Origin: Ferdinandcohnia sp036962685
GTDB lineage: Bacteria > Bacillota > Bacilli > Bacillales > Bacillaceae_L
Direction: 5' to 3'
Assembly: GCF_036962685.1 (NCBI RefSeq)
Contig: NZ_JBALOP010000002.1
Span: forward strand, 186,001-250,000
Length of the DNA stretch: 64,000 nt
The notes below the pieces were generated by a model. The model saw only the letters and a program-made list of their open reading frames with translations, was not told the origin of the DNA and searched no databases. Of this stretch, positions 23,535-30,989 are shown in pieces. Made by a program: the position numbers and the translations under genes. The number at the start of each line of letters is the position of its first letter. Position 1 is the stretch's first letter.

Positions 23535-25610
23535 ATGTCGGACTATTTAGTCATAGTTGAATCACCAGCAAAAGCAAAAACAATTGAAAGATATTTGGGA
23601 AAAAAGTATAAGGTAAAGGCTTCGATGGGTCATGTCAGAGACCTTCCAAGAAGTCAAATGGGCGTCGATGCAAAAAATCATTTTGAAGTAAAATATATAA
23701 CAATTCGAGGTAAGGGCCCAGTATTGAAGGAATTAAAAACCGCCGCGAAAAAAGCGAAAAAAGTCTATCTAGCGGCTGACCCTGACCGTGAAGGTGAAGC
23801 AATTGCATGGCATCTTGCTCACTCATTGAATGTAGATATTAATTCAGACTGTAGAGTTGTTTTCAACGAAATTACGAAAGATGCCATTAAAGAGTCATTT
23901 AAGCATCCAAGGCCGATTAATCAGGATTTAGTTGATGCGCAACAAGCTAGACGTGTTCTTGACAGATTAGTAGGCTATAATATTAGTCCAATCCTTTGGA
24001 AGAAAGTAAAAAAAGGGTTAAGTGCAGGGCGAGTCCAATCCGTTGCTGTCAGACTAATCATTGATCGCGAAAAAGAAATTCAAAATTTTGAGCCGGAAGA
24101 ATACTGGTCAATTAAAGCTGACTTTTTAAAAGGAACTGACCAATTTGAAGGCCAATTTTATGGTGTGAATGGTAAAAAAGTAGAATTAACAAATGAATCA
24201 GAAGTAAAAGATATTCTTTCAACAGTTGAAGGAAACTCATTTACTATTACTTCTGTCACTAAAAAGGAACGAAAAAGAAATCCAGCACCACCATTTATCA
24301 CATCTTCTTTACAACAAGAAGCAGCTCGAAAGTTGAATTTCCGTGCCAAGAAAACAATGATGCTAGCACAACAATTATATGAAGGTATTGACCTAGGCAA
24401 GGAAGGAACAGTTGGTCTAATCACCTACATGCGTACGGATTCAACACGAATTTCAGATACAGCAATTGCGGAAGGCTCACAATATATTGAACAGACTTTT
24501 GGCAAACAATTCTTAACGGATTCAAAAAGAAAAGAGAAAAAAGGAGCGAATACCCAGGATGCTCACGAAGGGATTCGACCAACTTCTGTCTTTAGAGAGC
24601 CAAATAGTGTTAAACAATATTTAGGTAGGGACCAATTAAGATTGTATAAGCTTATTTGGGAACGTTTTGTTGCAAGTCAAATGGCTTCTGCAATTATGGA
24701 TACAATGAGCGTTGACTTAAAAAATGGGGATGTTGTTTTTCGTGCAACGGGCTCAAAAGTTAAATTCCCTGGTTTTATGAAGGTTTATGTTGAGGGTAAT
24801 GATGATAATGTTGAGGAAAAAGAAAATATGCTTCCTGAATTAAAAGAGGGAGACCAAGTATTTTCGAAAGATATTGATCCAAAGCAACATTTTACCCAGC
24901 CACCACCAAGGTATACAGAAGCGAGACTTGTTAAGACTCTTGAAGAATTGGGTATAGGAAGACCTTCTACTTATGCACCAACTCTTGATACCATTCAAAA
25001 GAGAGGGTATGTGGCATTAGATAACAAGCGATTCATACCAACGGAGCTTGGAGAAATCGTCGATGAGTTAATGCTCGAGTTCTTTCCGAAAATTTTAGAT
25101 GTAGAGTTTACAGCAAAAATGGAGCAAAACCTTGATGAAGTTGAAGAAGGAAAAACAGAATGGATTAACATTATTGATGATTTTTACAAGGATTTTGAAA
25201 AAAGATTAGAAATTGCAGAAGCAGAAATGAAGGAAGTTGAAATAAAGGATGAACCCGCAGGTGTGGATTGTGAAAATTGCGGTCATCCGATGGTTTATAA
25301 AATGGGGCGTTATGGAAAATTCATGGCTTGCTCCAATTTCCCTGATTGTCGCAACACTAAACCGATTGTTAAAGAAATCGGGGTTCCTTGTCCGAAATGT
25401 GATAAAGGAAACATTGTTGAAAGAAAAAGCAAGAAGAAAAGAATTTTTTATGGCTGCGATCAATACCCTGAATGTGATTTTCTATCTTGGGATAAACCAC
25501 TTCCAAGAAAGTGTCCAAAGTGTGAAAACTTATTAGTTGAGAAAAAGCTCAAAAAAGGAATTCAAGTGCAATGTATTGAGTGTGATTACAAAGAAGAACC
25601 TCAAAAATAA
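23535..25610 (+). CDS. topA: DNA topoisomerase I
   Basis: Type IA topoisomerase relaxes negative supercoils. The chain has 691 residues. A TOPRIM domain at the N-terminus carries LVIVESPAKAKTIERYLG and the acidic DPDREGEAIAWH. The active-site Tyr298 lies in GLITYMRTDSTRIS. Three C-terminal zinc-finger modules with Cys pairs follow (CENCGHPM..CSNFPDC, CPKCDKG..CDQYPEC, CPKCENL..CIEC). It has its own promoter and terminator. In B. subtilis trmFO follows directly; here it does not. Confidence 0.98.
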   Translation: MSDYLVIVESPAKAKTIERYLGKKYKVKASMGHVRDLPRSQMGVDAKNHFEVKYITIRGKGPVLKELKTAAKKAKKVYLAADPDREGEAIAWHLAHSLNVDINSDCRVVFNEITKDAIKESFKHPRPINQDLVDAQQARRVLDRLVGYNISPILWKKVKKGLSAGRVQSVAVRLIIDREKEIQNFEPEEYWSIKADFLKGTDQFEGQFYGVNGKKVELTNESEVKDILSTVEGNSFTITSVTKKERKRNPAPPFITSSLQQEAARKLNFRAKKTMMLAQQLYEGIDLGKEGTVGLITYMRTDSTRISDTAIAEGSQYIEQTFGKQFLTDSKRKEKKGANTQDAHEGIRPTSVFREPNSVKQYLGRDQLRLYKLIWERFVASQMASAIMDTMSVDLKNGDVVFRATGSKVKFPGFMKVYVEGNDDNVEEKENMLPELKEGDQVFSKDIDPKQHFTQPPPRYTEARLVKTLEELGIGRPSTYAPTLDTIQKRGYVALDNKRFIPTELGEIVDELMLEFFPKILDVEFTAKMEQNLDEVEEGKTEWINIIDDFYKDFEKRLEIAEAEMKEVEIKDEPAGVDCENCGHPMVYKMGRYGKFMACSNFPDCRNTKPIVKEIGVPCPKCDKGNIVERKSKKKRIFYGCDQYPECDFLSWDKPLPRKCPKCENLLVEKKLKKGIQVQCIECDYKEEPQK

Positions 25611-25615
25611 CTTGT

Positions 25616-25655
25616 GTGGTGAGCTTTACTCTAGCTCACCACTTTCTATGTTTTA
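25616..25655 (+). terminator. Rho-independent terminator after topA
   Basis: GTGGTGAGCT (25616-25625) pairs perfectly with AGCTCACCAC (25633-25642) over seven bases, followed by TTTCTATGTTTT. It separates topA from xerC. Confidence 0.8.
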
Positions 25656-25719
25656 AAAAAGGATTCGGAAACAATTTCTTGTACAATTCAGAATTTTGTA
25701 AAAAAATCAGAGTTTTTAT

Positions 25720-25748
25720 TTGCATGGGCTACTAAATTATGATAATAT
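25720..25748 (+). promoter_or_regulatory. Sigma-A promoter of xerC-hslVU-codY
   Basis: TTGCAT (25720-25725) and TAATAT (25743-25748) are 17 bases apart. The spacer and -10 box are covered by the inverted repeat 25726-25758, which suggests a regulated promoter. Confidence 0.75.
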
Positions 25749-25758
25749 TTAGTAGCCC
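25726..25758 (+). promoter_or_regulatory. 11-bp perfect inverted repeat over the xerC promoter (candidate operator)
   Basis: GGGCTACTAAA (25726-25736) is repeated inverted as TTTAGTAGCCC (25748-25758) with an 11-base centre. The left arm starts right after the -35 box. The centre and first base of the right arm hold the -10 box, and the right arm covers the likely start of transcription. No T run follows, so a terminator is unlikely. I do not recognise the motif as a known regulator's site. Confidence 0.65.
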
Positions 25759-25774
25759 TTGTGAGGTGAAAATA

Positions 25775-26677
25775 ATGGAAAATGTGAACAAATCGTTACA
25801 GTTATTCAAAGAATATTTACAAATCGAGAAAAATTATTCAGAATATACAATTGTCCATTATGAACAATCGATTGAACATTTTTTCTTATTTCTGAAACGA
25901 GAATCCATCTCAAATTTATCTGAAGTGACATATTCAGATGTGCGATTGTATCTTACGGAGCTTTATAAGAAACAATATGCAAGAAGTACTGTTGCAAAAA
26001 AGATCTCAACATTGCGCAGTTTTTTTAATTTTCTTCTAAGGGAAAAGCTGATTTCTCATAATCCATTTACTTTGGTTTCATTACCAAAAAGGGAACAAAA
26101 GCTCCCACATTTTTTATATGATGAAGAATTAGAAAAGCTATTCGGAGTATCAGATGTTTCTACCAGTATGGGGCAGCGGGATCAAGCTTTGCTTGAATTG
26201 CTTTATGCTACTGGAATCCGTGTAAGTGAATGCTGTAAACTTACACTTCAGGATTTGGATTTATCATTAGGAACTGTGTTTGTTCATGGTAAAGGAAATA
26301 AGCAACGTTATGTTCCTTTTGGAAGTTATGCCGAACAAGCTCTTACAAACTATATATCAAGTGGTCGCAAAGAATTGCTCGAAAAGGCATCAGTACATAC
26401 AGACAATCTATTCCTTAATTTTCGGGGTGGACCATTAACAACTAGGGGAGTCCGATTAATCTTAAATAAGATGATTGAAAAGACTTCATCTACGATACAT
26501 ATTAGTCCACACGTATTAAGACATACATTTGCTACACACCTTTTAAACGAGGGCGCTGATATGAGGTCTGTCCAAGAACTGCTAGGGCACGAAAATCTGT
26601 CGTCAACACAAGTTTATACTCATGTTACAAAGGATCATTTGCGGAATATTTATCTATCCTCACATCCACGTGCATAA
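25775..26677 (+). CDS. xerC: Tyrosine recombinase XerC
   Basis: XerC (CodV) works with XerD at dif to resolve chromosome dimers. The 300-residue enzyme has an N-terminal SAM-like DNA-binding domain. The catalytic residues are Arg149 (ATGIRVSE), His246 and Arg249 (HVLRHTFATHLL), a His in LGHENLSSTQ, and the nucleophile Tyr281 (VYTHV). ATG 25775 follows GAGGTG; an in-frame ATG at 25739 lies in the inverted repeat and has no ribosome site. It is first in the xerC-hslV-hslU-codY operon. Confidence 0.95.
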   Translation: MENVNKSLQLFKEYLQIEKNYSEYTIVHYEQSIEHFFLFLKRESISNLSEVTYSDVRLYLTELYKKQYARSTVAKKISTLRSFFNFLLREKLISHNPFTLVSLPKREQKLPHFLYDEELEKLFGVSDVSTSMGQRDQALLELLYATGIRVSECCKLTLQDLDLSLGTVFVHGKGNKQRYVPFGSYAEQALTNYISSGRKELLEKASVHTDNLFLNFRGGPLTTRGVRLILNKMIEKTSSTIHISPHVLRHTFATHLLNEGADMRSVQELLGHENLSSTQVYTHVTKDHLRNIYLSSHPRA

Positions 26678-26694
26678 GGAGGTTGTTCTAAAAA

Positions 26695-27237
26695 ATGTCA
26701 AATTTTCATGCAACGACAATATTTGCAGTAAAGCACAAAGGTAATTCAGCGATGGCAGGAGATGGTCAAGTAACCTTTGGTAATGCAGTTGTTATGAAGC
26801 ATACCGCAAGAAAGGTGCGCAAACTGTTTCAGGGCAGAGTTATTGCAGGTTTTGCCGGTTCCGTTGCAGATGCATTTACTCTTTTTGAAATGTTTGAAGG
26901 ACGCCTGGAGGAATTTAATGGAAATTTACAAAGGGCAGCGGTTGAGCTTGCAAAAGAATGGCGAAGTGACAAAGTTCTTCGCAAATTAGAGGCTATGCTG
27001 ATTGTAATGGATGAGAAGGATTTGCTTCTAATTTCGGGAACTGGTGAAGTGATTGAACCAGATGATGGAATTCTTGCAATTGGCTCTGGTGGAAATTACG
27101 CTCTTTCAGCTGGACGTGCATTAAAAAAATATTCAGGTGATCATTTAACGGCAAGAGAAATCGCAAAAGCTTCGTTAGAAATTGCAAGTGAGATTTGTGT
27201 GTACACAAATGAAAATATTATAGTTGAAGAACTATAA
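26695..27237 (+). CDS. hslV: ATP-dependent protease subunit HslV (ClpQ/CodW)
   Basis: HslV is the proteasome-like peptidase that pairs with HslU. The chain has 180 residues. The sequence MSNFHATTIFAV carries a five-residue N-terminal extension before the TT that starts other HslV proteins. After Met removal the N-terminus would be Ser, as reported for the Bacillus enzyme, where Ser replaces the usual Thr nucleophile. GDGQVTFG, the KVRKLF motif and GSGGNYALSAGRAL are present. The ribosome site AGGAGG is strong. hslU starts 13 bp after the stop. Confidence 0.97.
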   Translation: MSNFHATTIFAVKHKGNSAMAGDGQVTFGNAVVMKHTARKVRKLFQGRVIAGFAGSVADAFTLFEMFEGRLEEFNGNLQRAAVELAKEWRSDKVLRKLEAMLIVMDEKDLLLISGTGEVIEPDDGILAIGSGGNYALSAGRALKKYSGDHLTAREIAKASLEIASEICVYTNENIIVEEL

Positions 27238-27250
27238 GGAGGGGATTTCT

Positions 27251-28648
27251 TTGAAAACGAATTTAACCCCAAGACAGATTGTAGAAAAGTTAGATCAATA
27301 CATAATTGGTCAGAACGACGCAAAAAGAGCTGTATCAGTCGCTTTAAGAAATCGATACCGCCGCAGTCTGCTTAACGAAAAGCTTAAAGATGAAATCGTT
27401 CCAAAGAATATCTTAATGATTGGACCAACTGGTGTTGGAAAGACCGAAATTGCTAGACGACTTGCAAAGCTTGTAGGAGCTCCATTTATTAAGGTTGAGG
27501 CTACTAAATTTACTGAAGTTGGTTATGTTGGCCGAGATGTAGAATCAATGGTTCGCGATTTAATTGAGACTGCAGTTCGCCTCGTGAAAGAGGAGAAAAT
27601 GGCGGAAGTCTCTGAACGAGCTCAGGAAAATGCCAATAAACGCATTGTTGAGCTGCTTGTCCCAGGTTCAAAAAAGCAAACAACTTATAAAAATCCACTT
27701 GAAATGCTGTTTGGTGGGAATACTAATGAACCAGAGGTAGAAAAATCTTCGGATGAAGACAGCTTGAGTGATAGAAGAAAGCGAATGGCTCATAAGCTCG
27801 CACTTGGAGAACTCGAAGATTATTATGTTACAGTTGAAGTGGAAGAACAGCAGCCATCCATGTTTGATCTTTTTCAAGGTTCCGGTATGGAAAATATGGG
27901 AATGAATATGCAGGATGCGTTAAGTAACTTAATGCCGAAAAAGCGCAAAAAGCGTAAATTAACGGTTAAAGATGCTCGCAAGGTCCTAACAAATGAAGAA
28001 GCAGCGAAACTTATTGATATGGATGAGGTTACACAAGAAGCAGTAAACCGTGCGGAACAATCAGGTATTATTTTTATTGATGAGATTGACAAAGTAGCAG
28101 GAAAAAGTCATAATTCTTCTTCGGCAGATGTCTCAAGAGAGGGAGTTCAACGAGATATTTTACCGATTGTTGAAGGTTCAACCGTTGTAACGAAATATGG
28201 ATCTGTTAAAACAGACCATATGCTATTTATTGCAGCAGGTGCCTTCCATATGTCAAAACCATCGGATTTAATCCCTGAGTTACAAGGTCGTTTTCCGATT
28301 CGTGTAGAGCTTACTAAACTTACTGTTGATGATTTTTATCGTATCTTAGTTGAGCCGGATAATGCCCTATTGAAACAATATTCAGCATTATTAGAAACAG
28401 AAGGTATACAACTTGAATTTTCTGACGATGCTATTCGTAAGATAGCTGAAGTTGCCTTCCAAGTGAATCAAGACACGGATAATATCGGTGCTCGTCGCCT
28501 ACATACAATTTTGGAAAGACTTTTAGAGGACTTATCATTTGAAGCGCCGGATATTACAATGGAAAAAATCATGATTACTCCACAATATGTGGATGAGAAA
28601 TTAAGCACAATCGTAAAAAACAAAGATTTAAGTCAGTTTATTTTGTAA
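27251..28648 (+). CDS. hslU: ATP-dependent protease ATPase subunit HslU (ClpY/CodX)
   Basis: HslU is the AAA+ unfoldase for HslV. The chain has 465 residues: TPRQIVEKLDQYIIGQ at the start, Walker A GPTGVGKTE from residue 58, a charged I-domain insertion (about 125-240), Walker B GIIFIDEIDK, sensor GRFPIRVEL, and the C-terminal SQFIL tail that inserts into HslV. TTG 27251 is chosen because AAGGAGGGG lies six to seven bases upstream; an in-frame TTG at 27224 is still inside hslV. Confidence 0.97.
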   Translation: MKTNLTPRQIVEKLDQYIIGQNDAKRAVSVALRNRYRRSLLNEKLKDEIVPKNILMIGPTGVGKTEIARRLAKLVGAPFIKVEATKFTEVGYVGRDVESMVRDLIETAVRLVKEEKMAEVSERAQENANKRIVELLVPGSKKQTTYKNPLEMLFGGNTNEPEVEKSSDEDSLSDRRKRMAHKLALGELEDYYVTVEVEEQQPSMFDLFQGSGMENMGMNMQDALSNLMPKKRKKRKLTVKDARKVLTNEEAAKLIDMDEVTQEAVNRAEQSGIIFIDEIDKVAGKSHNSSSADVSREGVQRDILPIVEGSTVVTKYGSVKTDHMLFIAAGAFHMSKPSDLIPELQGRFPIRVELTKLTVDDFYRILVEPDNALLKQYSALLETEGIQLEFSDDAIRKIAEVAFQVNQDTDNIGARRLHTILERLLEDLSFEAPDITMEKIMITPQYVDEKLSTIVKNKDLSQFIL

Positions 28649-28668
28649 GATTATCAGGAGGAACAAAA

Positions 28669-29448
28669 ATGCCATTATTAGAAAGAACACGAAAAATTAA
28701 TGCTATGCTACAAAATGCAGCAGGTAAACCAGTTAACTTCAAGGAAATGTCAGAAACACTACGCGATGTCATTGGAGCAAATATTTTCTTATTAAGTCGC
28801 CGTGGAAAACTTCTTGGATTTGCTATCAATCAACAAATTGAAAACGAAAGAATGAAGAAAATGATTGAAGATCGTCATTTCCCTGAAGAATACACACAAA
28901 GCCTATTCAGTATTCAGGAAACATCATCGAACCTTGATATTGAAAGTGCTTATACTGCATTCCCAATTGAAAACAAAGACTTGTTTAAAAACGGACTTAC
29001 AACAATCGTACCAATCATTGGTGGCGGTGAACGATTAGGTACACTCATTCTTTCAAGACTTGATCAAAACTTTGAAGATGATGATTTAATCTTAGCTGAG
29101 TATGGTGCAACAGTTGTTGGTATGGAAATCCTACGTGAAAAAGCAGAAGAAATTGAAGAGGAAGCTAGAAGCAAAGCGGTTGTTCAAATGGCAATCAGTT
29201 CACTATCATATAGTGAATTTGAAGCAATTGAACATATTTTCGAAGAATTAAATGGCAACGAAGGGTTACTAGTTGCAAGTAAAATTGCAGACCGCGTTGG
29301 AATCACAAGATCAGTTATCGTTAACGCATTAAGAAAGCTTGAAAGTGCTGGTGTAATTGAATCTCGTTCTTTAGGAATGAAAGGAACTTACATTAAAGTA
29401 CTGAACGATAAATTCTTACTTGAATTAGAAAAACTAAAATCACATTAA
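28669..29448 (+). CDS. codY: GTP- and branched-chain-amino-acid-sensing regulator CodY
   Basis: CodY represses many stationary-phase, nitrogen and motility genes when GTP and branched-chain amino acids are plentiful. The 259-residue protein has the N-terminal GAF effector domain and a C-terminal winged helix (ASKIADRVGITRSVIVNALRKLESAGVIESR, about 203-233). It is last in its operon, followed by a strong terminator, and adjoins the fla/che operon, which CodY represses in B. subtilis. Confidence 0.98.
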   Translation: MPLLERTRKINAMLQNAAGKPVNFKEMSETLRDVIGANIFLLSRRGKLLGFAINQQIENERMKKMIEDRHFPEEYTQSLFSIQETSSNLDIESAYTAFPIENKDLFKNGLTTIVPIIGGGERLGTLILSRLDQNFEDDDLILAEYGATVVGMEILREKAEEIEEEARSKAVVQMAISSLSYSEFEAIEHIFEELNGNEGLLVASKIADRVGITRSVIVNALRKLESAGVIESRSLGMKGTYIKVLNDKFLLELEKLKSH

Positions 29449-29453
29449 GCAGA

Positions 29454-29490
29454 AAACGAAGATGGCTTTGCCATCTTCGTTTTTTTTTTA
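29454..29490 (+). terminator. Rho-independent terminator after codY
   Basis: AAACGAAGATGGC (29454-29466) pairs perfectly with GCCATCTTCGTTT (29470-29482), followed by seven further T. It is among the strongest terminators in the window. Confidence 0.95.
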
Positions 29491-29534
29491 TCTAGTTATT
29501 GAATGCTGAAATTGTTTCATCAATCAACTGGAAG

Positions 29535-29562
29535 TAAATAGGTTATCATAAATTGTCGATTT
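29535..29562 (+). promoter_or_regulatory. Possible sigma-D promoter before flgB
   Basis: TAAA (29535-29538), 16 bases, then GTCGATTT (29555-29562) partly fits the sigma-D pattern TAAA-N15-GCCGATAT (6 of 8 in the -10 part, spacer one too long). B. subtilis has a sigma-D promoter before its fla/che operon, which lends some support. Confidence 0.35.
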
Positions 29563-29604
29563 TTGTAGTGGAAATATGTACTTGTCCTTTTTTGTAAAAA
29601 ATAC

Positions 29605-29633
29605 GTGAAACTTCATAACTTAAATCCTATAAT
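29605..29633 (+). promoter_or_regulatory. Sigma-A promoter of the flagellar operon
   Basis: GTGAAA (29605-29610, four of six) and a perfect TATAAT (29628-29633) are 17 bases apart. The start of transcription would be near 29640, giving a leader of about 155 bases. Confidence 0.6.
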
Positions 29634-29795
29634 AAAGAGCAGAACTCATAGGGAAAAAGTCCTATATTGTCGAAAAACATCACTTTTTATCATAAGGTTC
29701 GTAGACAGATAGATTTAATTTCATTACAATAAGAAAGAGTTAACACTATACGTTATATTTATTCGAAGAATTTATATTTTTTGTGGGGGGATAAG

Positions 29796-30194
29796 ATGAA
29801 ACTTTTTTCTAATACCATACATTCGCTAGAAAAAGCATTGGATTATTCAACTCTACGACAGAAGGTTATTTCAAATAATATTGCTAATGTAGACACACCA
29901 AATTATAAAGCACAGGATGCTAGCTTTAAGAACCTTCTTTCAAATGAAATGAATAGTCAGTTAAAAGCAAATCGTACGAATGAAAAACATTTCGAATTTA
30001 CTACTAACAAACGCGTAAACGGTCCGTTTGTTACAGCAAAGAATGATACAGCATATAACCATAACGGTAATAACGTGGATATCGATAAAGAAATGGCTCT
30101 ATTAGCGGAAAACCAAATTTATTATAATGCCTTAACAGAAAGAATAAGTGGAAAATTTAATACATTAAATACAGTGATTAAAGGTGGGAACTAA
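29796..30194 (+). CDS. flgB: Flagellar basal-body rod protein FlgB
   Basis: FlgB is a proximal rod subunit exported through the flagellar apparatus. The 132-residue protein has the rod/hook N-terminal motif KVISNNIANVDTPNYKAQD (about 24-42) and the C-terminal helix MALLAENQIYYNALTERISGKF. It is the first gene of the operon. ATG 29796 follows GGGGGG; an in-frame TTG at 29781 overlaps that ribosome site. Confidence 0.96.
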   Translation: MKLFSNTIHSLEKALDYSTLRQKVISNNIANVDTPNYKAQDASFKNLLSNEMNSQLKANRTNEKHFEFTTNKRVNGPFVTAKNDTAYNHNGNNVDIDKEMALLAENQIYYNALTERISGKFNTLNTVIKGGN

Positions 30195-30196
30195 GA

Positions 30197-30646
30197 GTGT
30201 CGATTTTTCATAGCCTCAATACAAGTACTTCTGCATTAACGGCTGGACGACTTAGAATGGACGTCATTTCTTCAAATATGGCAAATGTGGATACAACAAG
30301 GGGAAAACTTGTTGATGGACAGTGGCAGCCATATAGAAGGAAAATGGTTGTTCAGCAGCCGCAAGGTAATAGTTTTTCCTCCCATCTATCAAAAGCAATG
30401 AATCAATCAAAAATAGGGAACGGAGTCAAGGTGACAGGAATCGTTGAGGATAGCACTCCTTTTCAGTTGGTATATAATCCAGAACATCCCGATGCGAATG
30501 AAGAAGGCTATGTTGAACTTCCAAATGTAGACCCTCTAAAGGAAATGGTCGATTTAATTAGTGCCACAAGATCGTACGAGGCGAATGTGACGGTCCTTAA
30601 CGCCTCAAAAGGAATGCTAATGAAAGCTTTAGAAATAGGAAAATAG
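30197..30646 (+). CDS. flgC: Flagellar basal-body rod protein FlgC
   Basis: FlgC is the second proximal rod subunit. The chain has 149 residues, with MDVISSNMANVDTTRG at the N-terminus and the C-terminal VDLISATRSYEANVTVLNASKGMLMKALEIGK, the family end. The start is GTG, two bases after the flgB stop, with GGTGGG upstream. Confidence 0.96.
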   Translation: MSIFHSLNTSTSALTAGRLRMDVISSNMANVDTTRGKLVDGQWQPYRRKMVVQQPQGNSFSSHLSKAMNQSKIGNGVKVTGIVEDSTPFQLVYNPEHPDANEEGYVELPNVDPLKEMVDLISATRSYEANVTVLNASKGMLMKALEIGK

Positions 30647-30656
30647 GTGAAGAATC

Positions 30657-30956
30657 GTGATTGATAGGATAAATATTGAAACACCGCAGATTTTCTCAAA
30701 GCATGGAGAACAGCTAAAGACAGCAAGTTCTGTCCAAAAAGAGTTTAGCCATCTTTTAAAAAATGCCATCAATAATGTGAATGAATCACAAAAGACTTCG
30801 GATATCATGACCGAAAAGCTGGTAAAAGGCGAAAACGTTGATTTGCACCAAGTAATGATTGCTTCTCAGAAAGCGAGTGTTTCATTGCAAGCAACACTTC
30901 AAATTCGAAATAAAGTAATAGAAGCATACCAAGAAATCATGAGGATGCAGGTTTAA
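30657..30956 (+). CDS. fliE: Flagellar hook-basal body protein FliE
   Basis: FliE joins the MS ring (FliF) to the rod. The 99-residue protein ends in the conserved VDLHQVMIASQKASVSLQATLQIRNKVIEAYQEIMRMQV. The GTG start lies after AGGTGAAG, 10 bp behind flgC. It has the standard position between flgC and fliF. Confidence 0.95.
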   Translation: MIDRINIETPQIFSKHGEQLKTASSVQKEFSHLLKNAINNVNESQKTSDIMTEKLVKGENVDLHQVMIASQKASVSLQATLQIRNKVIEAYQEIMRMQV

Positions 30957-30989
30957 TCCGAAACAAAACATCTTGATAGGGGTATGTAA

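Larger units (their letters stand above)
29491..29795 (+). promoter_or_regulatory. Regulatory region of the flagellar/chemotaxis operon
   Basis: The 305-bp gene-free, AT-rich stretch holds a sigma-A-like promoter and a weaker sigma-D-like one, listed separately. The stretch between about 29640 and 29790 would be a long untranslated leader. It contains AGG-GAAAAAGT-CCT (29650-29663) but no strong hairpin. No ORF with a ribosome site and no clear CodY box were found. Confidence 0.6.

Noticed and set aside
25611..25774. Remnant of trmFO
   Set aside because: I read all frames of the gap and saw only a terminator, promoter and inverted repeat, with no TrmFO-like residues.
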